The translations under genes and the position numbers were made by a program. DNA of 8,256 bases from Chloroflexota bacterium (GTDB lineage Bacteria > Chloroflexota > Limnocylindria > QHBO01), in the NCBI GenBank assembly GCA_019348395.1, contig JAHWJN010000053.1, forward strand, positions 1 through 8,256, read 5' to 3'. A model generated the notes under the pieces. It worked only from the letters and a program-made list of their open reading frames with translations, was not told where the DNA came from and did not search any database. Shown here one piece after another: positions 1 to 7,380 of this stretch (position 1 is its first letter; each line of letters starts with the position of its first letter).

Positions 1-16
1 CGCGAGATGCAGGCAG

Positions 17-22
17 TATGAT
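17..22 (+). promoter_or_regulatory. Possible -10 hexamer for the nucleoside operon
   Basis: TATGAT matches five of six bases of the sigma-70-type -10 consensus and stands out in GC-rich surroundings about 100 nt before the first gene. The matching -35 would lie at or before the window edge, so it cannot be tested here. If real, transcription would begin near base 29 and leave a leader of roughly 90 nt. Confidence 0.25.
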
Positions 23-70
23 GCGGCGAAATCTGCGCCAGGTGCCGTTGGCCCGCGCGCAATCGGAGGC

Positions 71-87
71 GCCGCGCGGTGCGCGGC
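71..87 (+). other. GC-only stem-loop in the operon leader
   Basis: GCCGCGC (71-77) and GCGCGGC (81-87) form a perfect 7-bp stem around a 3-nt GGT loop. It could be a weak terminator for an upstream gene outside the window or a leader structure. No T-run follows it. A second, weaker hairpin (92-97 with 104-109, including one G-U pair) abuts the ribosome binding site. In such GC-rich DNA, short stems are common by chance. Confidence 0.25.
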
Positions 88-108
88 TGAACGCACCACG
101 AACGGTGT

Positions 109-115
109 GAAGGAG
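109..115 (+). promoter_or_regulatory. Strong ribosome binding site of the binding-protein gene
   Basis: GAAGGAG ends 5 nt before the ATG at 121 and is close to the ideal anti-16S match. It is by far the best Shine-Dalgarno sequence among the operon genes. That fits the usual need for more binding protein than membrane components. It fixes the start at 121 rather than at another in-frame codon. Confidence 0.75.
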
Positions 116-120
116 AATTC

Positions 121-1275
121 ATGCGGAAGCATTTCGGCATGCCGGTGGCCTTCCTGGCCGTCCTCATGTTGGTCCTGGCGGCCTGCAACGGTGGTGGCGA
201 CAGTCCGTCGGCCAGCGCCGCTGCGCCATCGGAGGCGCCGGAGGAGAGCGGCGCCGCATCGGAGGCGCCCGAGGAGAGCGCCGGCGAGAGCGCCGCGGCC
301 GGCGCCGACTACAAGGCCTGCATGGTCAGCGACGTCGGCGGCATCGACGACAACAGCTTCAACGAGAACGCGTGGGCCGGCATGGAGCGCGCCGAATCGG
401 AGCTCGGCGTCGAGGTCTCCTTCCTCGAGTCGCGCAGCACCGAGGACTACGCTCGGAACATCGACCAGCACATCGCCGATGGCTGCGACATGATCGTGAC
501 GGTCGGCTTCCTGCTCGGCGACGCCACCAAGGCAGCCGCGGAGGCGAACCCCGACACCCGCTTCGCCATCGTCGACTTCGCCTATGACCCGGCCATTCCG
601 AACGTCGAGGGACTCGTCTACGACACCGCTCCCGCCGCGATGCTCGCCGGGTACGCTTCGGCGTCCTGGTCGCAGACCGGTGTGGTGGGCACCTTCGGTG
701 GCATCAACATCGGACCGCCCGTCACCGACTTCATGGACGGCTTCATCGCCGGTGTCAACTACTGGAACGAGCAGAAGGACGACGATGTCCGGGTCCTCGG
801 CGGCCGGGATCCGAACGATCCCGACTCCGGAACCTTCACCGGTAACTTCGAGAGCACCGATGACGCGAAGAACGTCACCCTCGGCATGCTCCAGGAGAGC
901 GCCGACGTGATCCTGCCGGTCGGCGGACCGATCGGCCAGGGCACCTTCGCCGCCATCGAGGAGCAGCAGGCCGAGGCGGTCGGGCTCGGCGTCGACGTGG
1001 ACTGGACCGAGTCGACCCCGCAGTACGAGCCCCTCATCCTGACGAGCATCCTCAAGCGGATCGACAACTCCGTCTTCCAGGCCCTCGAGCGGGCCGTCAA
1101 CGATGAGGAGCCTCAGCCGGTCTTCGTCAGCACGCTCGAGAACGAGGGTGTCGGCATCGCGCCGTTCCATGAATACGACGACGAGGTCTCGCAGGAGACG
1201 AAGGACGAGATCGACGCGCTGCGCGAGGCGCTGATCTCCGGCGACGTCGACCACACCGAGTACTACGGCAACTAG
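121..1275 (+). CDS. BMP-family ABC transporter substrate-binding lipoprotein (nucleoside type)
   Basis: A 384-residue extracellular lipoprotein that captures the substrate for the ABC importer encoded downstream. Residues 1-21 are a lipoprotein signal peptide (basic MRKH start, hydrophobic core), and the lipobox LAAC gives lipidated Cys22. Residues 23-62 form a flexible Ser/Ala/Pro/Glu linker containing SEAPEES twice. The mature domain starts near residue 63 and carries the family hallmark DDNSFNENAWAG (about 76-87). Other family traits are an LGVDVDW stretch matching the usual vigvD-Dq region and a C-terminal helix ending in ALISGDV. This is the Med/BmpA/PnrA group, whose characterised members bind purine or other nucleosides. 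A nucleoside hydrolase in the same operon supports a nucleoside substrate, but the exact one cannot be read from the sequence. The start is set by the strong ribosome binding site. First gene of the operon. Confidence 0.93.
   Translation: MRKHFGMPVAFLAVLMLVLAACNGGGDSPSASAAAPSEAPEESGAASEAPEESAGESAAAGADYKACMVSDVGGIDDNSFNENAWAGMERAESELGVEVSFLESRSTEDYARNIDQHIADGCDMIVTVGFLLGDATKAAAEANPDTRFAIVDFAYDPAIPNVEGLVYDTAPAAMLAGYASASWSQTGVVGTFGGINIGPPVTDFMDGFIAGVNYWNEQKDDDVRVLGGRDPNDPDSGTFTGNFESTDDAKNVTLGMLQESADVILPVGGPIGQGTFAAIEEQQAEAVGLGVDVDWTESTPQYEPLILTSILKRIDNSVFQALERAVNDEEPQPVFVSTLENEGVGIAPFHEYDDEVSQETKDEIDALREALISGDVDHTEYYGN
229..288 (+). repeat. Two 30-bp tandem repeats coding the lipoprotein linker
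   Basis: Units 229-258 and 259-288 each begin TCGGAGGCGCC and encode SEAPEES followed by three small residues. The unit is in frame, so changes in copy number would only lengthen or shorten the spacer between lipid anchor and binding domain. The 13-mer ATCGGAGGCGCCG at 228-240 also occurs in the leader at 62-74. Confidence 0.7.
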
Positions 1276-1305
1276 CCTCGTCCCGCCCACGAGTGTGGCT
1301 ATCCT

Positions 1306-1339
1306 GAACGGGCGGCGTCCGCTGCGACGCCGCCCGTTC
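1306..1339 (+). terminator. Perfect 14-bp intercistronic stem-loop
   Basis: GAACGGGCGGCGTC (1306-1319) pairs without mismatch with 1326-1339 around a 6-nt loop CGCTGC. It lies 30 nt after the binding-protein stop and 23 nt before the ATPase start. No T-run follows (GTACTGTCGG), so it is not a classical intrinsic terminator. In ABC importer operons such structures commonly protect the binding-protein mRNA or reduce read-through, keeping permease and ATPase levels lower. That role is inferred; the stem itself is seen directly. Confidence 0.65.
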
Positions 1340-1362
1340 GTACTGTCGGAGCTCCCGTCACC

Positions 1363-2925
1363 GTGAAGCTCGAGCTGCGAGGGATCACCAAGCGCTTCCC
1401 CGGTGTCGTCGCCAATCGCGACGTCGACCTCGTGGTCCAGCCCGGCGAGATTCACGGGCTGCTCGGCGAAAACGGGGCCGGCAAGACGACCCTCATGAAC
1501 ATCCTCTACGGGCTCTACCAGCCCGACGAGGGTGAGATCCTCATCGACGATGCACCGGTGAGCTTCGACGGGCCCGGCGATGCGATCGACGCCGGCATCG
1601 GCATGGTCCATCAGCACTTCATGCTGGTGCCGGTCTTCACCGTCACCGAGAACGTCATGCTCGGTGTGGAGGAGACGAGCGGCCCGCTCGGCGCACTCGA
1701 CCGCGACGCGGCGCGCAGGCGCATCGTGGAGATCAGCGAGCGGCACGGCCTGCGCATCGATCCCGATGCGGTCGTGGAGGACCTCCCCGTCGGCGTCCGC
1801 CAGCGCGTCGAGATCGTGAAGACGCTGTACCGGCAGTCGAACGTGCTCGTGCTCGACGAGCCATCAGCCGTGCTCACGCCCCAGGAGACCGAGGAGCTGT
1901 TCGGGATCATGCGCTCGCTGGTGGAGGGCGGCACCTCGATCGTCTTCATCACGCACAAGCTCAACGAGGTGCTCGAGATCGCGGACCGGATCACGGTGCT
2001 CCACCACGGCCAGGTCGCCGGCACCACGACTCCCGACGCGACGACCCGGGAGGACCTCGCGGCGATGATGGTCGGCAGGCAGGTGGACCTCGTCGTGGAC
2101 AAGGATCCGGCCACGCCGGGCGACCCGGTGCTCGAGGTTCGCGACCTCGTGGTCCGCGACGAACGCGGCCACACCAGCGTCAACGGCCTGAGCCTGACCG
2201 TGCGCGCCGGCGAGATCCTGGCGATCGCCGGGGTCCAGGGCAACGGCCAGAGCGAGCTCGTGGAGGCGATCGCCGGTCTGCGGGACATCGAACGCGGCGA
2301 GATCCTGATCGATGGGCATGCGTACGGCACCGATCCGCGCGCGATCTACGCCGCGGGCGTCGCCCATGTGCCGGAAGACCGGATGGAGGAGGGTCTCGTC
2401 GGAGACTTCACCGTTGCCGACAATCTCATCCTCACGAGCTACTGGCATCCACCCTACTCGAAGGGCATGCAGCTCGACGGCGACGCCATCGTGGCGTCGG
2501 CGAACGACCTCGTCGAGCAGTTCGACGTGCGGACGCCGTCGATCTTCAACCCGGTCTCCAACCTGTCCGGCGGCAACCAGCAGAAGGTCATCGCGGCCCG
2601 GGAGTTCTCGCGCCCGCTCCGGCTCATCATCGCCGCCCAGCCGACCCGCGGCCTCGACGTCGGCTCGATCGAGTACATCCACGGCCGCATCGTCGAGAAG
2701 CGGGACGAGGGCACGGCGGTGCTCATCGTCGCGACCGAGATCGAAGAGGTGCTCGCCCTCGGCGACCGGATCGCGGTGATGTTCCAGGGTCGGATCGTCG
2801 ACACCCTCGATCCGTCCGAGGCCACCTCCGAGCGCCTCGGCCTGCTCATGGGCGGTGCTCACCCGGAGGATGTCGACGTGGAGGAAGCCGAGCTGGCACC
2901 CGCACGGACCGTGACTGATGGGTGA
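1363..2925 (+). CDS. Nucleoside ABC importer ATP-binding protein (two fused ATPase domains)
   Basis: A 520-residue cytoplasmic ATPase that powers the importer, with two ABC domains in one chain as in YufO/RbsA-type proteins. Domain 1: Walker A GENGAGKT (35-42), Q-loop Gln84, signature LPVGVRQRVEI (141-151), Walker B VLVLDEPSAVL (161-171), switch His198 in ITHKL. Domain 2: degenerate Walker A GVQGNGQSEL (290-299, no Gly-Lys-Thr/Ser), signature LSGGNQQK (401-408), a Walker B region reading AAQPTRGLDV, and ATEIEEV where the switch His would be. A degenerate second domain is usual in this subfamily, so it does not suggest loss of function. The GTG start gives the standard MKLELRGITKRFPG beginning. 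A GGAG 11 nt upstream is a modest ribosome binding site. The end overlaps the first permease by 8 nt. Confidence 0.95.
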   Translation: MKLELRGITKRFPGVVANRDVDLVVQPGEIHGLLGENGAGKTTLMNILYGLYQPDEGEILIDDAPVSFDGPGDAIDAGIGMVHQHFMLVPVFTVTENVMLGVEETSGPLGALDRDAARRRIVEISERHGLRIDPDAVVEDLPVGVRQRVEIVKTLYRQSNVLVLDEPSAVLTPQETEELFGIMRSLVEGGTSIVFITHKLNEVLEIADRITVLHHGQVAGTTTPDATTREDLAAMMVGRQVDLVVDKDPATPGDPVLEVRDLVVRDERGHTSVNGLSLTVRAGEILAIAGVQGNGQSELVEAIAGLRDIERGEILIDGHAYGTDPRAIYAAGVAHVPEDRMEEGLVGDFTVADNLILTSYWHPPYSKGMQLDGDAIVASANDLVEQFDVRTPSIFNPVSNLSGGNQQKVIAAREFSRPLRLIIAAQPTRGLDVGSIEYIHGRIVEKRDEGTAVLIVATEIEEVLALGDRIAVMFQGRIVDTLDPSEATSERLGLLMGGAHPEDVDVEEAELAPARTVTDG

Positions 2926-4207
2926 CGAGGTCGAGCGTAAGGACGCGCCGGAACCCGAGGACGAGCGCCCGCTTCCCGAGGAGCAGCCCGTCGGCGAGCC
3001 TCCGCGTCAGCGGTCCGGCATCCTCGGCGCGCTTCGCGGGCTGGTGCTCCCGCTGCTGGCGCTGTTCACGGCGCTCGTCGTCGGCGCCTTCATCATCATC
3101 CTCACCGACTTCGAGCTCATGGGCCTGTGGGCGAGCGATCCCGTCGCCGCGCTGGCCGCATCATGGTCGTCGGTCACGGCCACCTACGGGGCCCTCCTGC
3201 GTGGCTCGATCGGCGACCCGGGAGCTCTCATCGGCGCGATCGTCACCCTCGACGGGGACGCCTTCCGACGGGCCTTCATCCCGCTTTCCGAGACGATCAT
3301 CTCGGCCACGCCGCTGGTCTTCACCGGGCTGTCGGTGGCGCTCGCCTTCCGTGTCGGCCTGTTCAACATCGGCGCGGAGGGCCAGCTCTACCTCGGCGGA
3401 CTGCTCGCCGTCATCGTCGGCTTCAGCCTGACGGGGCTGCCGTTCTTCATCCATCTGCCCCTGGCACTCGCGGCGGGATTCGCGGGCGGGGCGCTGTGGG
3501 GGTTCATCCCCGGCCTGCTGAAGGCACGCACCGGGGCCCACGAGGTGATCGTCACGATCATGCTCAACTTCGTGGCGTACAACCTCATCAACTGGGCGCT
3601 CAAGACGCCGCTCGTCCAGCGGGAGGGCCGGTCCGACCCGATCAGCAAGATCATCGAGCCCAGCGCTGCGCTGGTGCCGATCTTCGAGGGCCTGCGCGCC
3701 CACTGGGGGATCGTCATCGCCCTGCTGGCCGCCGTGGCGGTGTGGTGGCTCCTCTTCCGCTCGACGAAGGGCTTCGAGTTCCGCGCCGTCGGGTTCAACC
3801 CGCGAGCCGCACGCTACGCGGGGATGAGTATCGCGTGGTCGACCGTCATGTCCATGGTCATCGCCGGAGGGCTCGCCGGCCTGGCCGGCACCGCGGTCAT
3901 CCTTTCCGGCTCCGGCACCCTCTCGCCGGGCTTCTCCCCGGGCTTCGGCTTCGACGGCATCGTCGTCGCGCTCGTCGGCAATACCCGGCCCCTCGGCGTC
4001 GTGGCTGCCGCGTTCCTGTTCGGCGCCCTGCGGGCGGGCGCCACGCCGATGCAGTCGGCCACCGGCACGCCGCTCGACCTCGTGGTCGTGATCCAGGCGC
4101 TGGTGATCCTCTTCGTCGCCGCGCCGGCGCTCGTCCGCGCGATCTACCGCATCCGCGCGGAGCGGGTCACGGGCTCCGAGGTGTTCGCCAAGGGCTGGGG
4201 CTCGTGA
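2918..4207 (+). CDS. Nucleoside ABC importer permease 1 (BPD_transp_2 family, YufP-like)
   Basis: A 429-residue inner-membrane permease, one half of the translocation channel. Residues 1-35 are a charged, Pro/Glu-rich cytoplasmic tail. The first membrane helix is about 41-63, followed by a less hydrophobic loop and then about eight more hydrophobic segments. Family landmarks are FNIGAEGQLYLGG (149-161), VTIMLNFVAYNLINW (212-226), the cytoplasmic coupling region GFNPRAARYAGM (292-303) that should contact the ATPase, and GIVVALVGNTRPLG (347-360). The ATG overlaps the ATPase stop by 8 nt, and no clear ribosome binding site precedes it, so translation is probably coupled. The stop overlaps the second permease by 4 nt. 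It is the RbsC/BmpC-type permease that pairs with the shorter YufQ-type partner. Substrate specificity is inferred from the operon. Confidence 0.93.
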   Translation: MGDEVERKDAPEPEDERPLPEEQPVGEPPRQRSGILGALRGLVLPLLALFTALVVGAFIIILTDFELMGLWASDPVAALAASWSSVTATYGALLRGSIGDPGALIGAIVTLDGDAFRRAFIPLSETIISATPLVFTGLSVALAFRVGLFNIGAEGQLYLGGLLAVIVGFSLTGLPFFIHLPLALAAGFAGGALWGFIPGLLKARTGAHEVIVTIMLNFVAYNLINWALKTPLVQREGRSDPISKIIEPSAALVPIFEGLRAHWGIVIALLAAVAVWWLLFRSTKGFEFRAVGFNPRAARYAGMSIAWSTVMSMVIAGGLAGLAGTAVILSGSGTLSPGFSPGFGFDGIVVALVGNTRPLGVVAAAFLFGALRAGATPMQSATGTPLDLVVVIQALVILFVAAPALVRAIYRIRAERVTGSEVFAKGWGS

Positions 4208-5475
4208 CCGCCGCCACCGCCAGCATGACGCGCGCGGATCGCCGCCTGCGGACCCGCCAGCGGGTGCTCGGCCTCATCTACCTTGGGCTGGCGGTCGTCA
4301 TGGTGATCGGTTTCGGCGTGAGCGTGGGCGGGGGCGTGGACTCGACCTTCACGCTCACCCCGGGAAACGCACCCGTGACCGTGCCCGACCTGGTCGTCCC
4401 ATCGGCGGGGACGGCCTATCTGCTCGCGACCGTCGTCGCGTTCGCCGGCGCCATCCAGCTCACACGCGGGTTCGGCGCGCGCTGGGCACTGATCCTGGGC
4501 CTGGTGGCCTTTGCGTTCGTGTTCGCGTTCCTGACCTGGGTCGCATCGGCCCAGTCGATGAACCTGACCGGCCTGCTTCAGACCACGGTGCAACGCGCCG
4601 TGCCCATCGCCTTCGGAGCGCTGTCGGGGATCCTCTGCGAGCGTGCCGGCGTGGTGAACATCGCGATCGAGGGCATGCTGCTGTCCGGCGCCTTCGTCTC
4701 CGCGGTCGTCGCCAGCGCCACCGACAACCCGTGGCTGGGTGTCGGCGCGGCGATCCTCATGGGCGGCATCCTCGCCGCGCTGCTCGCCGTCCTGGCCATC
4801 CGTTACCGCGTCGACCAGATCATCGCCGGCTTCTTCATCAACATCCTGGTGACCGGCCTGACAGCGTTCCTGTCCGTCCGCATCCTCCAGCCCTACCAGC
4901 AGGAGCTCAACGTCCCACCGCGTCTCGGACAGATCCACATCCCGCTGCTCTCCGACATCCCGGTCCTGGGTCCCATCCTCTTCCAGCACAACATCTTCGT
5001 CTACACGCTCTTCGCATTGATCATCGTCATCCACCTCGGGCTCTTCTACACGCGCTGGGGCCTGCGCGTTCGCGCCGTGGGGGAGCATCCGAAGGCAGCG
5101 GACACCGTCGGCATCGACGTCTACTTCGTGCGGTACCGCAACGTCATCCTGGGCGGCATGGTCGCCGGCCTGGGTGGCGCGTACTTCACCATCGGCTCCA
5201 CCGGCGGATTCGAGCGCGAGATGACCGCCGGTCGCGGCTACATCGGCCTGGCGGCCATGATCTTCGGCGGCTGGAACCCCATCGGCGGGTTCCTGGCGGG
5301 CCTCGTCTTCGGGTTCGCCGATGCCATTCAGTCGCGCCTCAGCATCCTCAGCATCGCCATCCCGTCGGAGTTCCTGCTCATGGTCCCGTACCTGGTCACG
5401 ATCATCGTGGTGGCAGGTCTGGTCGGCCGGGCCCGCGCCCCCGCCGCAGACGGAAAGCCGTACGTCAAGGAGTGA
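4204..5475 (+). CDS. Nucleoside ABC importer permease 2 (BPD_transp_2 family, YufQ-like)
   Basis: A 423-residue inner-membrane permease forming the channel with permease 1. Its GTG start lies in GTGA, which overlaps the stop of permease 1 by 4 nt. An ATG seven codons later (4225) is an alternative. Three hydrophobic segments (about 21-42, 69-85, 92-114) precede the conserved core, an N-terminal extension compared with Bacillus-type YufQ of about 320 residues. Core landmarks are the region of CERAGVVNIAIEGMLLSGAF (145-164), coupling loop AVGEHPKAADTVGI (291-304), GYIGLAAMIFGGWNPIGG (345-362) and C-terminal helix PYLVTIIVVAG (395-405). The open frame reaches further upstream, but that part is only a shadow of permease 1. 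The last codons overlap the nucleoside hydrolase start by 4 nt. Confidence 0.93.
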   Translation: MTAATASMTRADRRLRTRQRVLGLIYLGLAVVMVIGFGVSVGGGVDSTFTLTPGNAPVTVPDLVVPSAGTAYLLATVVAFAGAIQLTRGFGARWALILGLVAFAFVFAFLTWVASAQSMNLTGLLQTTVQRAVPIAFGALSGILCERAGVVNIAIEGMLLSGAFVSAVVASATDNPWLGVGAAILMGGILAALLAVLAIRYRVDQIIAGFFINILVTGLTAFLSVRILQPYQQELNVPPRLGQIHIPLLSDIPVLGPILFQHNIFVYTLFALIIVIHLGLFYTRWGLRVRAVGEHPKAADTVGIDVYFVRYRNVILGGMVAGLGGAYFTIGSTGGFEREMTAGRGYIGLAAMIFGGWNPIGGFLAGLVFGFADAIQSRLSILSIAIPSEFLLMVPYLVTIIVVAGLVGRARAPAADGKPYVKE

Positions 5476-6413
5476 GCGCACCGCGTCGACGCGTCGTGCT
5501 GGACTGCGATCCCGGACACGACGACGCCATGGCGATCCTCCTGGCGGCCGCCGCTCCGCCGCTCGAGCTGGAGGCGATCACCACGGTCGCCGGGAACCAG
5601 ACGCTCGAGCACGTGACGCTGAACGCGCGTCGCATCTGCTCGGTGGCGGGCATCACCGACGTGCCGATCGCTGCCGGGCGAGATCGTCCGCTCCGCCGCG
5701 AGCCTGTCGTCGCCGGGCAGATCCACGGTGCGTCCGGGCTCGACGGCGTCGACTGGGACGAGCCGCGCGTGGCGCAGGACGCACGTGACGGCGTGGAGCT
5801 CATCATCGAGCGCGCGCTGGCGAACGACCCCCGGCCGCTGACGATCGTTGCCGTCGGGCCGCTGACGAACCTCGCGGCGGCACTGCAGGCGGCGCCGGAG
5901 ATCGCTGATCACATCGACCGCGTCTCGATCATGGGAGGCGCCATCGGCCTCGGCAACTGGACACCGTCGGCCGAGTTCAACATCCACGTCGACCCCGAGG
6001 CGGCGGAGGTCGTCTTCGGCTCCGGCGTGCCGATCACCCTGGTTCCGCTCGAGGTCACGCATCGGGCGCTCGCCACCGACGACGTGATGCGGCGTATCGA
6101 GGCGCTCGGGACCCCCGTCGCGCAAGTCTCGATCGCGCTGATGCGCTACTTCGCGGACACCTACCGGCAGGTTTTCGGGTTCCCGTACCCGGCCGTTCAC
6201 GATCCGGTGGCCGTCGCCGCCATCATCGAGCCGGACGTGGTGGCCACGCGGCACCTCAACGTGGCGGTCGACACCACCTCGGAGCTCAGCGCCGGACGGA
6301 CGGTGATCGACGTCTACGGCACGACAGGGCGCGCGCCGAACGCGGACGTCGGCACGGATCTGGTCGTGAATCGGTTCTGGGACCTGATGCTGGAGGGACT
6401 GGCCTCCTACTGA
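5472..6413 (+). CDS. Nucleoside hydrolase (inosine/uridine-preferring family)
   Basis: A 313-residue cytoplasmic enzyme that splits the N-glycosidic bond of ribonucleosides to give base and ribose. The calcium-binding motif DCDPGHDDA is at 11-19 (Asp11, Asp13, Asp17 and Asp18 in the DxDxxxDD pattern). Other family parts are IHGASGLDG (84-92), TIVAVGPLTNLA (124-135), MGGA (154-157), the substrate-binding stretch SAEFNIHVDPEAA (166-178), VPLEVTH (191-197) and the catalytic-region VHDPVAVA (242-249). Length is normal for the family. GTG at 5472 sits in a GTGA overlap with permease 2, which implies coupled translation. The open frame continues upstream only as a shadow. Being the last gene of an importer operon suggests it acts on the imported nucleoside. 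Purine versus pyrimidine preference cannot be decided from motifs. The 3' end overlaps the convergent phosphoesterase by 7 nt. Confidence 0.94.
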   Translation: MSAPRRRVVLDCDPGHDDAMAILLAAAAPPLELEAITTVAGNQTLEHVTLNARRICSVAGITDVPIAAGRDRPLRREPVVAGQIHGASGLDGVDWDEPRVAQDARDGVELIIERALANDPRPLTIVAVGPLTNLAAALQAAPEIADHIDRVSIMGGAIGLGNWTPSAEFNIHVDPEAAEVVFGSGVPITLVPLEVTHRALATDDVMRRIEALGTPVAQVSIALMRYFADTYRQVFGFPYPAVHDPVAVAAIIEPDVVATRHLNVAVDTTSELSAGRTVIDVYGTTGRAPNADVGTDLVVNRFWDLMLEGLASY

Positions 6414-7150
6414 TCCGCCGCTGCGGACACGAACGGGTGCTGCGCCGGCGGTTCGCGCAGGAGGTCGACCGACAGGCCATGGGCCGACATGTCGCGGACC
6501 ACGCCGACGTGGTCGTAGTCCACCGCCCGGAAGCCGACGGCGATGTCCGGCTCGCCGATGTACACCACCGCGTAACGCGCACGGGCATCGCCCTCGGTGC
6601 CGCATCCGACCGAGCCACAGGCCACGAAGTGCGCCTGGCCGACCACCCGGTGCCACGCCTCGTGGGTGTGGCCGAAGCAGAGCAGGTCGTCCGCCTCGTC
6701 ACTGGCGAGGCGGGCGAACACGCGCGACGGACGGTCGGCCCAAAGGTATTCGTTCGCCCGCAGTGGCGAACCATGGAAGAGCAGGACCGATCGACCGCCC
6801 ATCGTCATCCGCAGCGTGGCCGGCAGCTGACGAAGCCAGGACCGGTTCTCCTCGGTCAGTGTCTCGGCACTCCAGCGCAGCGACGCATCACCGGCCGCCT
6901 CACCGTCGGACGAGGACCACGTCGAGCCGGTCTGTTCGCGATCCATGCCGATCGCCTCGTCCCAGTTGCCCTGGACGGTCGGGATCTCGAGGCGCCGGAG
7001 CTCGTCGACCACCTCGTTCGGATGCGGCCCGCGACCGACCACGTCACCGACGCAGTACAGGGCGTCCGCACCGATCTTCTCGACGTCCTCGAGCACGGCA
7101 CGCAGGGCGGGCAGGTTGGCATGGATGTCGCCGATGACCGCGATTCGCAT
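6407..7150 (-). CDS. Calcineurin-like metallophosphoesterase (YfcE/PF12850-like)
   Basis: A 247-residue, probably cytoplasmic two-metal phosphoesterase. Motifs in order: DIH (8-10, the D-x-H metal motif), GDVVGRGP (35-42), GNWDE (61-65, where most relatives have GNHD/E), FHGSP (125-129) and GHTHEAWHR (160-168). These supply the expected metal ligands Asp8, His10, Asp36, Asn62, His126, His161 and His163. The N-terminus MRIAVIGDIHANL is typical, so ATG at 7150 is chosen. An in-frame GTG at 7192 would add 14 residues that look non-conserved. Neither start has a clear ribosome binding site. The substrate is unknown: relatives hydrolyse phosphodiesters or phosphomonoesters in vitro, and the name alone does not fix a role. 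It is convergent with the nucleoside operon, and its 5' side faces the palindrome array. Confidence 0.9.
   Translation of the reverse strand: MRIAVIGDIHANLPALRAVLEDVEKIGADALYCVGDVVGRGPHPNEVVDELRRLEIPTVQGNWDEAIGMDREQTGSTWSSSDGEAAGDASLRWSAETLTEENRSWLRQLPATLRMTMGGRSVLLFHGSPLRANEYLWADRPSRVFARLASDEADDLLCFGHTHEAWHRVVGQAHFVACGSVGCGTEGDARARYAVVYIGEPDIAVGFRAVDYDHVGVVRDMSAHGLSVDLLREPPAQHPFVSAAADQ
6414..6427. terminator. Short hairpin at the convergent gene ends
   Basis: TCCGC (6414-6418) and GCGGA (6423-6427) form a 5-bp stem with a 4-nt loop directly after the nucleoside hydrolase stop and inside the end of the phosphoesterase gene. There is no T-run. It is the only stem at the operon end and is weak evidence for a terminator. 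Confidence 0.2.
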
Positions 7151-7380
7151 GCGCGGATTGTCGTCGGCGCTGATGCCGGCGGACAACCCCACCCAGCGGG
7201 TCCCGGTGCCCCGGACTTTGGGATGCCGCCTCAGGCTGGCGTGCCAGTCCAGGTGGCCGTTCGTCGGCGGCCGGCGAGTCCTTCGCCCGTCTGGCCCGTG
7301 ACCGCCAGCCTGGCTGGCATCCCGACGTCCGAAGGGCCGCTCCTCGGTCGTGGTGCCAGTCCCGCTGGCCCCTTGACATC

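Noticed and set aside
1..108. Possible end of an upstream gene at the window start
   Set aside because: Frame 3 is open to a TGA at 108-110 and frame 1 stops at 19-21, but the stretch is too short to recognise any protein, and a plausible -10 and hairpins lie within it.
2230..2262. Loss of function in the second ATPase domain because its Walker A lacks GKT/S
   Set aside because: This degeneration is normal in double-domain nucleoside and sugar importer ATPases. The LSGGNQQK signature remains intact.
4144..5481. Large minus-strand open frames opposite the permease and nucleoside hydrolase genes (also 5328-6656, 1864-2862 and 3161-3703)
   Set aside because: Their translations are rich in Arg, Asp, Gly and His without domains, and are the mirror of well-supported genes on the plus strand. 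They are GC-rich shadow frames.
7373..7378. Perfect -35 hexamer TTGACA on the plus strand
   Set aside because: No -10-like hexamer is found 16-18 bp downstream, and no plus-strand gene follows. It lies inside a variable array spacer.
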